A stretch of 64,000 nt of DNA from Microbotryomycetes sp. JL201 (lineage: Eukaryota > Basidiomycota > Microbotryomycetes): NCBI GenBank assembly GCA_033819885.1, contig JAQYUZ010000018.1, positions 231,123 through 295,122 on the forward strand, in the 5' to 3' direction. The notes below the pieces were generated by a model that was not told the DNA's origin, did not search any database, and saw only the letters and a list, made by a program, of their open reading frames with translations. Below, in pieces: positions 11,787 to 24,409 of the stretch. Position 1 is the first letter of the stretch. Each line of letters opens with the position of its first letter. Both the position numbers and the translations under genes were made by a program.

Positions 11787-12371
11787 GACGACCGTCGATC
11801 ACTCGTGTCGACTGCTGCGGGCGTCTCAAGGCGTGCGCGGACAACGACGTCCACGCGCGGGCTGGAGGATCCTTTCGAGAAGAAGAAGCGCGCTTTTGAG
11901 CTCCAAGTCAGGTCTACTGATGCAGAAGCGGCAGCTGATGTGCCGGCTTAGGGCGCCTCGCTTGGGATATCAGCGATCGTTTGACCGACACCGTCCACGA
12001 CGGCGCGCAACGCAGCACGGCGAGCAGCACTCGCTGATCGGGCTGAGCGTGGGCTCGCACTGCTGGCCCGTTGTCAGCCGTCCGCTGATCGTCCGGCTCC
12101 TGCGTGAGTTTCGTCGATGGGCAAGCAGATGGGCCCGCGACGGACACACACTCCAGGCACACCCGCACCGAGTCGGACGTGCACAGACTTGAGCTGTCAC
12201 AATCTTCAAAGTCCTTGCCGCGGTCGACAGACGTGACGGAAGCTGGCTCGGGGCTCGGACAGCACGCAGCGCTCGATCGTGCGAAGAGCAAACGATCGGA
12301 CGGGCGTCGATCACCCTTCTCGTGTGGTGCACGTGACTCGGACCACAGATTCGCGCAAATCGTTCATCGCG
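11787..12371. other. 585-bp intergenic region
   Basis: Lies between the stop of the methyltransferase gene and the start of the GATA-factor gene. A minus-strand open frame at 11914-12291 is Ser/Cys-rich and could be an N-terminal exon of the GATA factor, but nothing in it is recognisable. Otherwise promoter sequence is expected. Confidence 0.3.
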
Positions 12372-13640
12372 TTACAAGTCTATCGAGCAAAGCAGGATGC
12401 GCTCAAACTGATCATCGCCCCCACTGCCGCCGCCCGCGCCACCACTCATCAACTCAGAATCTTCATCTGGCACAGGCCAATCGAAAGATTCTTGTCGACG
12501 GACACACACAAACACAAACAGTTCGTCCTCGTCACCGACACCAAAGCGCTGCCAAGGGCCGAGTCTGAGCTTGTTCGTCAGACTCGCGTCGCTCGTGCCA
12601 CCGTTCGTTGGCGGCCGTTCTCGCTCTGCCTCGGCCTCTGATCCGTCATTGTCCTCCTCGTACTCGGCCACAAGTACAGGCTCAAACTCGAACCACCGGC
12701 CTGCGCCACTCGCGCCATGTCAGCAGCATGACAGAGTTGCGCAAAATTTGGGGCGACTGACCAAACGCAGCCCAGAACGGCGTTTCCTTCGTCAGGCTTC
12801 GGACCTTGTAAGAAAACAGAACCAGAGGCGAGGATGGAGTTGGTGCTTCTGCTTTCGACTCTTGCGCTGACCTACTCCGCCTTGGCTGCGTTAATTCGAT
12901 GAGCGTCCGCAGAAGACAAGGGTACAGAAATGGGAAGTAAATCAAGTCCGATGCCAGCACGACGTCCACAGGATGTCTACTGTCGTCTGCTGCGAACGAC
13001 TGACTCGCTTCCAGCTCGTCGAGGAGGGTGGCGAGGGCCGAGCTTGAGCCCCATGGCAACGGTCGAACGAGCACTTGACACGCCTCTCGTCGACGCTCGC
13101 GCCATCTCGTCCGAGCCTGATCCAAATTGCGCTCAAGTAGAGGACACACGTCGTCGAGGTCCGTCATCACGATCGTGTCGGACGATTCGAGCCAAGGCGC
13201 GAGGGCCAAAGACAAGTAGCCCGTGCCAGAGCCAACCTCGACAACCGTGCGTCGTCTTTTGCCTTTCTGAAGACGCTCCGAGACGTCATGGGTGTCAAAC
13301 AACGGACACGGTGGTTCGAACGCGAGCGTAGAGCTCGAGAGACAACCGTTAGGCGGAGTAAGGTACATTCGCATGGCAATTGCAGCTTCCCACGTTCTGC
13401 CAGAGGAATGTTCCCAAGTCGTCAGTCGACGAATGTGACTCGTTTACTCGTCACGAACCTGCCAGCAATGCCAAACTCGCCGACGCTCTGCTCGACGTCG
13501 TCGACATCATCGCCGCTCTCTGGGACAGCGCGATAATGCCCGACATTCAGCTTGACGTCGTTCGCCGTGATTGGTCTAATAGCCAAGCCTTTTGGCCAAT
13601 TGGGATCGCCATGCATGTCGCAGAAGAGAGAAAGTCCCAT
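12372..13640 (-). CDS. METTL21/EFM-type protein-lysine methyltransferase (MTase family 16)
   Basis: Predicted SAM-dependent lysine methyltransferase acting on a soluble protein such as a translation factor or chaperone. Three exons (13640-13459, 13396-12762, 12700-12372) give 381 residues. Motifs: GRTWEAAIAMRMYL, formed across intron 1; PPCPLFD; SAM motif I VVEVGSGTGYLSLALA; acidic motif IVMTDLDD; PLPWGSS; DVVLASDLIYFPFLYPCLLRT (post-II region); WFEFEPVLVAEY after intron 2, in an extended acidic, Gly-rich C-terminus. Start ATG 13640 is the first in frame; a second Met lies eight codons on. The target is not predictable. Confidence 0.82.
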
Positions 13641-13748
13641 CCTGAACGCGAGGCACGTGACTGTAAAATTGGTATCTTTTACATCACAAGATCGAGAAAG
13701 CAAGAAGAAACTACTGGAATTTTCTACAATTGCAAACCGTTGCCGCGC

Positions 13749-15138
13749 TCAGCCCAGCACGCGTCGCAACCCTTCCGCCTGGGACGCCGAAATATTGTTC
13801 GGGAAGACGACGTTGACTTTGACGAGCAAATCTCCCTTCTTTTTCGTCGAGGTCTTGCGAGAAATTGGCATACCCTACCAAAAATGAAACGTCAGTCTAG
13901 GGGCTCCTATAGTCTAAAGCACAGCCTAGCCAAGGCTCACCTCGTTCGGTATTCTGACGATCTGACCTGGCTGCAATGGCTTGCCCCCTGTCCGTGTATT
14001 TGGCAGCGGCAAGTCGTACTTGATTGTTCGGCCGTCCAGCGTTGTCAAACTGCGCGATGCTGATCCAGATGATGACGGACCCGTCAAAGCCTCGAGCAGC
14101 GGCACATTAACTTCAATCACGAGATCATCTCCGTCTCGCTTGAACCGCTCGTGCGGCTTTTCCTCAATGACAAAGACCATGTCTTGGGCGCCGCCGGCCG
14201 TCTCGTGTCCAGCACCATTGAACCGGATCTTTGTTCCCGCCTTCCATCCTGGCTTGACGTTGACTATAAAGCGAGGACGTAAGCGATGATCTTACGTTCG
14301 GTAGTGAAGACGATGGAATACTCACTTTCGAGCGTGTTGGCCTCTTCGCCTCCGGCCCGTCGCTTTTTCGTAACGCGCAGCTTCTTTGTCGTGCCCTTGT
14401 ACAGATCTTCCAACGAGACAGGCAGTTGCTTGACTGGACAAATGGTTTGCCACCTGAGCATTGCCTTTCGACTGCATGTACACTCCGAGGGAAAACTCAC
14501 CAATCTCGGGCGGCTTTTCTGCTCGACCGTCGTCCGAATCCGTGTCCATGCCAAATCCACCGGGCACCCCTCCGCCTCCAAACGAGAATGACGAACCACT
14601 TGATCCGCCAAACGGAGACGCACCGCCAAACAAGCTTGCGAAAATGTCGTTCGGGTCTGATGGTCTGAACCCGCCTCCGCGTCCGCCTCCCATACCACCC
14701 ATTCCTGGACCACCAAATGAGAACGATTGAAATCCACCACCTGGGAAGCCACCTGCTCCGCCTGGGAACCCTCCAAATCCTCCTCCTCCCATGCCGCCAG
14801 GTCCACCTCCGCCTCCGCCGCCTCCGCCACCCATCTTGAGTCCTTCTTCACCATACTGATCATAAATCGCTCGCTTGTTTGAATCGCTCAAAACTTCGTA
14901 TGCCTCGCTCAGCTCTTTAAACTTTTTGGAAGCTTCCTCGGCGTTGGTCGGGTTGCGGTCTGGGTGGTATTTGAGCGCCATCTAGGTCACACGTACCCAC
15001 GTGTGTATAACTGTCAGTGACGGTCTTGATTCAGTCTAGACAGGAGCAGGACTGGCTCACTTTTTTGTAGGCGCTCTTGATCTGAGCATCTGTCGCATCT
15101 TTGCTGATGCCGAGCAGCTTGTAGTAATCTTGGCCCAT
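13749..15138 (-). CDS. SIS1: Type II J-domain co-chaperone (Sis1/DNAJB)
   Basis: Hsp40 partner of cytosolic Hsp70, involved in protein folding and translation initiation. Five exons (15138-15061, 14981-14501, 14433-14326, 14263-13941, 13874-13749) give 371 residues, as expected for Sis1/DNAJB1. The J-domain starts [20 protein letters not shown] and holds the HPD motif (YHPDRNP) just after intron 1. A Gly- and Gly/Phe-rich region follows, without a cysteine-rich zinc domain. The C-terminal substrate-binding domains carry [19 protein letters not shown] and [18 protein letters not shown]. The start is unambiguous. The 3' end lies 108 bases from the start of the downstream gene. Confidence 0.95.
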
Positions 15139-15589
15139 CACTCGTGCCTGTTTCCTTGTCGTACGTGTTACGGTGTGGTATGTGAGTGTAGCTCGTGTGT
15201 GCGTTGCAGGTTAAACTGTAGACGAGTGTGCGGTGACGTCGTTGGCGCGGATTGTGCTGCTGTACGACAACAAGCGAGAGTGCACCAACGGCGTGAGCAC
15301 GACAGGGCATACACTGCAGTATTGAGAGCACTCACTTGCAAACGCGTGAGAGGGTATCTATTGTGTACTGCGTGAGTGCAGGAGCGAGGCGCGCGCTGAA
15401 ACGCCGGCGGCGCGCGACGTTGGAACTCCGTCGAAGATTCGCCACGGAGCGAGAACATGCTCGCAAGCCACGACCAAAGCACGAAATTCAATACAGCAAT
15501 GTCAACAACACGCAAACAGAGACCAATTCGAAAGTAACAGAACGGGCGTGCATGTATCACACGCAAAGGCGAAACTAGCCAGTCGCCGA
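15139..15589. promoter_or_regulatory. SIS1 upstream region with possible heat-shock element
   Basis: 451 bases lie upstream of the J-protein start and downstream of the polymerase kappa stop. GAAGATTC at 15433-15440 is an inverted GAA/TTC pair as in heat-shock elements, with another GAA ten bases away, about 300 bases before the start codon. Hsf1 control of Sis1 is established in yeast; control here is inference from a short motif. Confidence 0.3.
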
Positions 15590-18478
15590 TCAAGAAGCGG
15601 CTCGGAACGCGTCAAACAATGTAGACTTGGCTCGCTTGGCGGACGAAGATGACCCAGAACCAGACGAGCTTTTGTGTTTGATGTGGCCTGCGTCCGCTTT
15701 GCGCTTGGATCGCACCTTGTCGCGAGCGGCAACGCTGACCGGCTTCATACTCTTCAGAGCGGATTTTGAAGACCCTGGCAAGCTGTCATTAGCACACGAG
15801 TGTACAAGGACAGATAAATATGCTCAAGTGACACACCCGAAAAGTGTTGCTCGACGTGGGCCGTAAGCGCCACCTCCGAGCCGACAAATGCCTTCTCGCA
15901 GACCGGACATTGCATCGGTCCGACATTGTCATCTGTGATGGCCACAGCATCATCATCATCGTTAACGTCATCAACGTCATCGTCTTGCTTCTTTTTCTCG
16001 GCTCGAAAGAGCTTGTCAGTGGTCGGTCCATTGCGACCGTTGCCGTGAAGGTTGAGGCGGTCGACAAGAGGCGTTGGTGCAGCTTGCTCTACTCGTCCGT
16101 TCAAGCTCTCGCCTATCGTGAAGAACGGCTTGTTAGCCAACCGAACGTCGTCCTCGACGTATTTTTCGAGCAAGTCGTAATTCGTCATGTTGGACGCGAG
16201 CGCATGATCATCAAAGTCGAGTGGCATATCGCCGTCGAGCGCGGCCCACAACGGATCCGAACTCGCCGGCGGCTTCGGTTCGACATCGTCTTCAGCTTTG
16301 ACGCCGTCGTCGTCGTCGTCACCAAAGTCGACAGGGCCTTCGTTGTTGATGTCGGGTTTGCAGTCTTGATCATCATCGTCTCCATGCACGTCGTCTTCAT
16401 CGCTGCTCAAGAGGCTGATGACGTCTGGCTTGCTGTCGCCTTTGGTCGACCCTTTCCACTGCATCTTGCGAGTCAGATCCAACGTATCAACCAAAACGAT
16501 ATGCGGACAAACCGTTTCAAGATTGCTGCCTTTTGTTTTTGACGAACGCTCGTCTCGCAAATTAGACAAACGCAAGCCGATCAAGCGCAAATTAAAGTCT
16601 TTGCCACCTTTCGGTGTGCCTCCTTTCGAGATTGCCTTGCTGCGCTCGGCCACTTCTTTGTCGAGCAGACGTTTGCCCTCGCTGGAGACATGACGTCAGC
16701 AAAGTTTGCATCCTCGTAGCTCGGGTTGACGCACGCGTAGAATGTCGCAGCGTCGGAAAAGTAGATAGACGAGCCGAGCGTCTTGGCTCTAGATATTGAA
16801 TAGAACGTATGGGTCTTGAGTTTGCTGTTCACAGACGATGGTGAGCCCTTGCTGCTCACACCCCGCGTAGTCGACACCTTACAGTGTCAGCGTTCGACCC
16901 GAGTACTCGAGCTTGCGGCAATCTTCGGCCAGTGACTCGGCAATCTGCTGGAGCTGAACAACGTGATCCACGTCAACGCAGGCCACGCTGTGTAACCTCG
17001 GAGCCGAAAAACGCCTACTTTGTCATACAGAAATTGCATGCTCGATTGGGGCGAGAACGTGCGTTCGACGCTGATGCTCTTGCGCGAACCACGTTTAGCT
17101 TGAGAGATTGTCGTTCGACCAAGTCCGAGGTAAGTCTTGAGCAGAAATGTCAACCCGATCTCTTTGCGCTGCAATCGAGAAGTCTTCTCATCAGTGATCG
17201 ACACAGGCAGATCGCGTCTTGACACACAATCAGAAAGAGCCTGCCACGATGCTTGTAAATGTCGGCTACGGTGAAGACTTCAATTGCCTGCAGAATTCGC
17301 TCCGAGACACGGCTGTAGCGGGTCTGAGTCAAGCCCACGTCTCGGACTGAGCGGGGATGGAGGTACTGACCCGATACCCGGCACTTTACGGATGGGCAAT
17401 GCGCTCGCAAACTGCATGCATGCCTCTTTCGTCGGATCAATGACGCATTGACCATTCGGCTTGTTCTTGTCAGCGGCGACTTTTGAAAGCATGGCGTTGG
17501 GCGAGACCCCGGCTGACACTGTCAGCTTTGTCTCTTTCTGAACCTGGCTGCGTATCCGTTCGGCAGCTTGAGCGGGCGAGACTTTTTCACGCTTGCAGTA
17601 TTCTGTCAGGGATATGTCTGTCGACGGCAGACTGAGTCAGCTTTGACCTTTATAGGTTGTGACGGTCATCAACACTAGGGCAACTGACATGCTTCGTCGA
17701 GTGAAGCTGGTGAAAGTTCTCCGTACTGCCTCAAGATGTTCATGATTGATTTCGAGGCCGACGTGTACAATGAAAAGTCTGGTTTGACAAAAATCAAGTG
17801 CGGACAGAGCTTTTTGGCGACGAAGCCAGCCATGGCCGACGTGCATCCATACTTGCGGGCCTCGTAGCTTGCTGTCGTCAACACTCCACCGCCCGAACCA
17901 CCTCCGACGCCAAATGCCTTGCCCTCAAGCGAAGGGTCTTCGCGCACGTGACATGAGGCGTAGAACGCGTCAGCGTCTACAACGCAAACGACATGCTGCA
18001 GATCTCTCGTCTTTTCCAATTCCTGGATCATTTCGTCGACGTAGTGCTCCTCGTTGACGAGTTTGCCATGTCGTTCGGCGACGAGCGCGTCTAGCTTTGC
18101 GCGGAGTTTGTCGACCCTGACTGTCAATTCTGCGTCCTTTTGCTGCTGCTGCAGGAAGAATTTTGAACCTTTTGATGCGCTGTAGGCGATCTGTGCGATT
18201 TCGTCTCGTGTACGGCCGAGGCCAGCCTTTTGGTCCGAAGGCCCGGCCAAGCGGTGCAGCAACGAGTCGCTGGGCCCGCCTGCCTTTGGACGACCGGCGT
18301 ACAAGCTCGTACTGGGTGCTGTCGAGGCATGATCTGATGTGGCAGGCCCGACAGGCTGCTGCTTGGGGCGCTCGGACCTCGGCGCGGCGACAGACACGAC
18401 AGGCCTGCCGCCGCTCGTCGACGCATGAGGCGCCTCGCCCAAGAAGGATGCCGCACTCGTGTGAGGCGGCGGCCCCAT
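15590..18478 (-). CDS. DNA polymerase kappa (Y-family translesion polymerase)
   Basis: DinB-type polymerase that extends past minor-groove adducts. Eight exons (18478-17689, 17617-17371, 17312-17228, 17168-17019, 16953-16883, 16824-16735, 16681-15837, 15774-15590) give 820 residues. Seen: N-clasp coiled segment; palm motif VVDADAFYASCHVREDPSL; YEARKYGCTSAMAGFVAK; catalytic SLDEAY completed across intron 1; TVSAGVSPNAMLSKVAADKN; helix-hairpin-helix VPGIGRVSERIL; little-finger GLGRTTISQAKRGSRKSIS and ERTFSP. The C-terminal half is acidic with one UBZ-type finger (CPVCEKAF...HVEQH), where vertebrate pol kappa has two. The end, STLFDAFRAAS, resembles a PCNA-binding box without the leading Gln. 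ATG 18478 is the first in-frame Met. Confidence 0.93.
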
Positions 18479-18665
18479 GCGGCGAGCGAGCGTGGGTGCG
18501 TGGACAGGTTGTCGGGATCGAAAACCAACGCGCGTCGCGGCGCGCAAAGACTTGTCTTACAACACCATCATCAGACCAATTAGAGATGCACACAAGCACA
18601 GAATATCATCTTCTCGGAGATGTTCTCGATCGAGCAAGCAAAAACAAACCCGAAAAAAAAACAAA
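18479..18665. other. Short intergenic region
   Basis: About 190 bases between two minus-strand genes, containing A-rich runs (for example near 18650). It presumably holds the polymerase kappa 5' UTR and the upstream gene's 3' UTR; nothing else is seen. Confidence 0.4.
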
Positions 18666-21600
18666 TCACTTTAGCCGCACCTTTGCCCGACAAGTAATCG
18701 TCTGCTTCGAATCGGCATTCTCGGACACGGAGAGCGTCACTGTCACGTCCTCCGTCGCTTCTTCGTCGGTCGATCCAGAGGTAGTGGCAGCAGCAGCAAC
18801 AGCATCATCCTCGTTCTCCTTGAGCGTCGGTCGAGAAACTCGTCTCGCTACAACTTGTACGTGCAACTCGCGCCGTGAGCTTGGCTCGAGCACGAGCGTG
18901 ACCGCAGACGACCGGTCCTTGTCTCGTCCTTCCCGCGAGACGGAAACAGCACCGGCGGCAACCTCCGCTGCCGCTGCACCGCCGCCACTCGCTTCGTCTT
19001 CAGTCTTCTTCGCCGACTCTGAGACGGCCAGCTGCGCGATACGCATCGGGTTGCCAACTTCGTTCGTCGGCGATATCGAAGCCGGCGTCACAACTCCTGA
19101 CACCGCCGCACTTTGAGCAGTGGATTCGTCGCCTCCCGCCATTGCTCCGCCGCCGCCGCCGTCACCAACACTTGGATCACCTTCCTTGGCTTCACCGGTC
19201 GACTTTGCCACTTCACCTTCGGGCACGGGGACACCCAACAGATTCAACCGAGATACGTACTTGTCAGCCTTGTCGGCCTGACCTTTGCGCCGGCTGATCT
19301 TGAGCTTTTGCAAGATGTTTTCGACCTCTTCCTCTTCCTCGGCCGACAACGGTCCGCGAACTTTGGACGCAGATGACCGAGCGTCGAGTTCGACTTCAAG
19401 TCGAGCGCGCGCCGTCGTCGTCGTCGTCGTCGGATTGGTACCGTCGACGGCAACAGTGATTGTCCTTTGTCGGCTGCTGACGTTGGTGATTGCGATCGTC
19501 TGGCCCGGCACGACAGCATCCAACGCACACTCGCCAAATTCCAATGATGTCGTCGATACTGAAAACGTTGGAGGTCGAACGATGAACGCGCGCACTCGCA
19601 CGGCTTCGCTTTCCGTCTCGTCCTCGACATTGTCAATGTGAATCGTCTCTTCAAAAGCGCCAGCAAAGTGAGGTTCAAACACGATAGAAACTTCGCGCTT
19701 GCCATAACCCGATACGATGCCGTGACGACCTTGAGCCAACCGCAAATCTCCACTTGCGATCGATCCAGATTTGCGAACGACGTATAACAAAGGCATTTCG
19801 GACGTGTTTGAAATCAACAGCGTACGCGATTTGGACGAGCTTTTCTCAAGTTGACCAAAATTGATATGCGCCATACCGAGCTCCATCTGGCTGCGACAAG
19901 CTGTCCATCGGAGGACGACCTCGCGCACTGGAATGTCGCCGCCGTCTGGGAGCAAATTATCGACTGCGCCGGCCACGATTGACTTTGTGAAGCGCAGCAG
20001 GTGAATAGCAATTTTGCCGTCTTGCTTACGAGACGAAGTCTGCACATTAGAGTGTTCTGCAGAAGGGTGCAGTACGACCTGTTGGTGCTCATTGATCAGT
20101 TAAAAGTGCCCGAGCCTGTGCACTGTTGTTCGACTGACATAAACTGTTCGCTCAGCGTGCGGAGCAAGCTCAATGTCTTGAGCCGGAATGAGTTCACCTT
20201 CTTCCATTGCGCCCTTGAGAGTCCTTGATAGCGCAACTTGGCGCCGAACGTATGCCTCTTCTAGCTCGGGCGTGTTGAGCTCTGACGAATCGGGGTGTCC
20301 GGAATGTTGCTCTAGCGCGACCAACGTCTCGTCGAGCGACACCTTGTTGGGATCGTTCGGCAAGGCGCTGACGTGACGAGTTCGCCTCCGGGCCGTCAAC
20401 GGCAACGATGACGAATCGCTTGGAGATGTAGCGGCTTGCTTATCATCGGCGGGCATTTGAGCCTTGGGCAGGGCCAGGCTCGGCTTTGTAGCCTTCTCAC
20501 ATCCGTCGACAAGGAACGGGTCGCCATTCTGACTCGAACGACTCGTCTGACCGGCACTGCCGTTAAGGGCGATCCTCGGTGGTAGCAAGTTCTTGTTCTG
20601 TCGACTCCGTGAAAGGGCTCGTTTCGCAATGTCTCCAAAATGCTTGCCACGTGGAGAACCTTTCCTGCCCGGCTGGTCTGTCAATTGTCATCCCAGTCAG
20701 CATCTATCGACGAAGACCGGAACGTGCGCGAACCCGAACGTACTGATGGCCAAGTCGAGGTATTCTGCGCCAGCGAGCAAACCACGGTCTCGGAAGGTGA
20801 CAATGTTGCCCGTGACCTGGGTTGGTTTGCCCTTTTCGCCTTCCCTTAATTGGGCCGCGAGACCGCTGCCCGTCGATGAAGACGTCGTCGAAGCCTGCGA
20901 AGACGGTGCCCTGCTCTGATCCGGACGCGCCGTATTGACAGCGTCGGGTGGCTGCTGAAAGATGGCATCTAGCACACGCTCCTTTAGCTCGTCAATCTTT
21001 TTGCTAGACGATGAGGCGTTTTTCGGTCCGTCCGTTCGAGCTCTTGGGTTCGGAGAAGGCGGAGCCATGATAGAGTTCCGAGAATCCTCGCCAGAAATGT
21101 CAGAGTCTGCCTCACGCACGTAAAGACCGTAATCGTCCGGCTGCGCGGCGGCGAGGCGGATCGCGAGCGGAGACGCAGAAGTATTGTGAATCGTAATAGC
21201 TCGCAGAGCCCTCGAGTTGAGCGGAACGTTGCCAAACTCGACAAAATTGCCACCAGTGGGCGTCAACAATCGGTAGAAGAGCGAGTGAAACGCGACGCCG
21301 CGTGTGTCCACATTGGCCGCCTTGATGAGGCACACTTGCGAGTTGTCGGGATTCAACAAATTGTGCACAGAAACTTGCTGTAAGATCGAAGACATGTGAG
21401 CGCTCTGAAACGTTGCGATACTTGTACTGGCCTGACGAACCTTTTGGTAAGATGGATTTGTGCGTCTTGGGACCATGTCGACCTTGACATCCACGGTCTT
21501 GCCCACTTCAACCTCAATTTCGTCCCTGTACGCGCTCAAAACCTTTGAGATGAACCTCAAGTCGACGCGAGCCGATATCTCGGACAAGTTTGTGATCGAG

Positions 21601-23970
21601 ATGGTGCCTTGAACAGCCGATCCCAATTCGACATCTCCGAAATCGATCGTTGCCGGTCTGACAGCGATGAACGACGTGCACACTCGGGCTTTGCAGTTGA
21701 TGACCTTGCGCTCGCGAGGAGCGCTTGAAGACGAGCCGCGCGAACCCCACGGGCGCCAAGACACGTTGACCCTGAACGATTTTTTGACAAGCTTGCCCCC
21801 TTCGGCTTCGATCGACTGCGCCCGCGTCGGACGATACGAGACGATGATTCGGTACAGGAGACCAGGTTTGGCGTAAATCTGATCAACGGTCGCGCTCGAC
21901 CTTTGCTCGAGCAGCTTGAGGTGATCTTGCACTCGAAACAGGCCGCGCTCCGAGTTTTCGGTTCTGATGCCACCTGCGATAAATCTCATTTTGGCCCGTT
22001 CGCTCGATGTGTCGGTTTTGCTGCCGTTGTCATGAGCAGCATCCGCATCGATCCAATTGCTAGATGCGTTGGTGGTACTCGTCGTGGCGTTTCCTGCCAA
22101 CGGCGAGTGCACAAAATCACGTGCCGGGTTCGTCGTAGAATGATAAGTTCTCAACGAATGGTCTGCGCTCGACGCCAAAGACGTATTGATTCCTTCGGAC
22201 CTGTCGGACGAGCCAAAAGTGCCATCAGATTGAACAGAAGATGGCGAACGCAATTGCGAGCCTCCTGGCAAAACGGGTCGGCCGGCAAGAAGATTTCTGC
22301 CTGCGTTGTGTGAAGTCGCTCCTCGTGCAAGTTCGTGTATGATTGTGCGAGAAGTCGACTTGTCCGCAGACACGTTCGTGAGCGCGACCGAACTAGCTTT
22401 CTGTGCATCTGCGGAACCAGTGGGCAGTTCGACAGAGTTGGCGCCAATTGCGGCTTGGTCGACGTCAAAGTCCTCTTGCGCACCATCTTCCGCGCCGCTC
22501 GTGTCAAGCCTGAACGTGATATCATGACCTTTGTCTGCTGCGAACGACACTTCAAGTGGAGCGGCGGAAATGTTTGTGAATGTCACGGCTTGGTGGTGCC
22601 ACATGCCAGAGCAACAATCGCCAAAGTCTAGAGCTGCGCCAGATGTGATCTTGAGTGTCCTGTCTGGAGGAGCGGCAGTCACGAGCGCGTGCAGGTGAAT
22701 CGAGACCGAGTTGTCAAGGTCGGCGATGTTTTCGATCAGCAGCTCTTCCTCAATCTCGGCAGCCTCGGTCGGCCTAAAGTACAGTCGATAGCGCTTGTGC
22801 GAGAATGGAGCTACGCTCGACACTGTCTGCGACGACAGGTTGAATCCCGTTTCTGCGTCCTCGATGTAAAACAGCGGCGGCAGCGAATCGGGTCGCCAAA
22901 ACAGTTCAACGGCAGACCTGTTGTTGATTTCAAAGTCTCGTGTATGTTGTTCGCCGAGGCGACATGATGCAAAGTCGACAAAGACCTCGTCGTGCGAGAC
23001 GGGGTCGCTGCCTCTGAAGTCCAGCGTAAAGAACGATCGGCAGCACGTCGCGTGCAGCTCGACCGAGACGGACTGGACGGGCACAAATGGCATGGCACTG
23101 TCGCTTTGTACTGACACATCGTCACTCGGTGTGACGGGCGACGCGTCAAAGTTGACGAAACCGTCGATCGTAGCCAAGTTGTGCGACGTGGGTCCGCGAC
23201 GATCGCTGCCGACAACGGACGACGACACGCTCGACTCTGCAATCGACACTGAGGACAAGCCCTGTTCGCTGTACGTGTCTGCCTTTGCCGACGTGACGTG
23301 TGGCTCGCCCGCGACTGTAGCTGGTTGGACATGAGTGGCGTCTGGCCTGAACGCGGCAATAATGTCGCGCGTCTCGTGTGGGTCGAGCGTGACTTTGGAG
23401 ACGAGTCCCACAGAGTCAAACATGGCGTTCGTATCTGGTAAATCTTGCAATCGAGCGATGGCAGCGACGGTGTTTGTGGCCATGTGCTGGAGTTCGGGAG
23501 CTGCGAATGGCGCGCGTGCTCGCTCGTCAGTCGCGTTCAAGCGGCAGTCGGATGCCAAGAGAAAACTCACGGAGAATGGCAAAGTTGTCATTCCTAAGCT
23601 GCCACCTGAGCTGGTCGCCGACGGTCGACCCGAGTCTGACGACAACAGGTGCGCTAGTGAGGTTTCGCAGCTTGAGCTTGCGAAGCGAACACAAGCCGTT
23701 GAGGACGACGCCTTCAAACACGAGTCTGCCTCTGTCCAAGCCGAGCACTTGTACCAACGTTGACGTTGCTGACGAGGACGAGAGCTGGCCGCGCAAGTCG
23801 ACGCCATTCGTGCTCGAATGTGACGGTGACGAGGTGCGCGTGGTCGCTTGAGACAGTACTAACTGGTGCACTGATGCGGTCGACCAGTCCAAAGTGTCAT
23901 TCGGGAGCGTGCCATCGCGATTGACGAGCTGCCGGAACGACGACGGACCGGTCGCGTGACTGGCGTCCAT
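18666..23970 (-). CDS. Large protein with repeated ASH/HYDIN-type (MSP-like) domains
   Basis: Four exons (23970-23571, 23500-20744, 20677-20139, 20078-18666) give about 1,702 residues. At least six beta-sandwich repeats of the ASPM-SPD-2-Hydin/MSP style are visible from their opening and strand motifs: VDFASCRLGEQHTRDFEINN, LDFGDCCSGMWHHQAVTFTN, IDFGDVELGSAVQGTISITN, VEFGNVPLNSRALRAITIHN, INFGQLEKSSSKSRTLLISN and LEFGECALDAVVPGQTIAIT. Low-complexity Ser/Thr/Asp linkers separate them. No membrane helix or enzyme motif is seen. In animals such domains occur in centrosome, cilium and ER-contact proteins; the role in a non-flagellated fungus is unknown. An upstream exon is possible because the frame is open before the chosen ATG. 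Confidence 0.75.
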
Positions 23971-24409
23971 CGCGCGCTCGTACGAGGCTCTACGTTGGCG
24001 TCTGATGCGCGCTCCTCGTGCTCGTGCTTTATCAGTGTCGCGCCATCCTCGTCCTGTTTGACAGAAACTGATTCCCCGCGCCGAGGCCGAAAAACCGGGC
24101 GAGCACTACCGTACATGTACGCGAACACGCGGGACGTCAGCGCACGTAGCAAGAACGACGGTTGTCGAGGACCTACCGCAGTCCAGCGTCCGTGCGAGCA
24201 GGCCTCGCTGGCCTAAAGTGGGACCGGCCCGCGCTTGGAACCGACAAAGTCGCGTGAACAGGCAAAAGCGCACCCTTTGTTGTACAAATCATCCGAGAAA
24301 CGGGCAATTCAACACATCAACATGTACATCACGTGGGCACAGCCAACACACACACACACGACACACACAACGACCCCCGAGACCTTTCACAAACAAGGAA
24401 TTCATTTTC
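23971..24409. other. Intergenic with CA-rich simple repeat
   Basis: 439 bases between the ASH-repeat gene start and the RasGAP stop. A CA-rich run (CACACACACACGACACACAC) lies near 24349-24370. Short open frames on both strands show no recognisable product. Confidence 0.35.

Noticed and set aside
15844-16542. 232-codon plus-strand frame
   Set aside because: Antisense to the acidic C-terminal exon of polymerase kappa; Val/Ile-rich pattern is the mirror of Asp/Glu codons.
24343-24380. CA-rich tract as telomere or CRISPR-like repeat
   Set aside because: Simple dinucleotide repeat with interruptions; no spacer structure and no telomeric unit.
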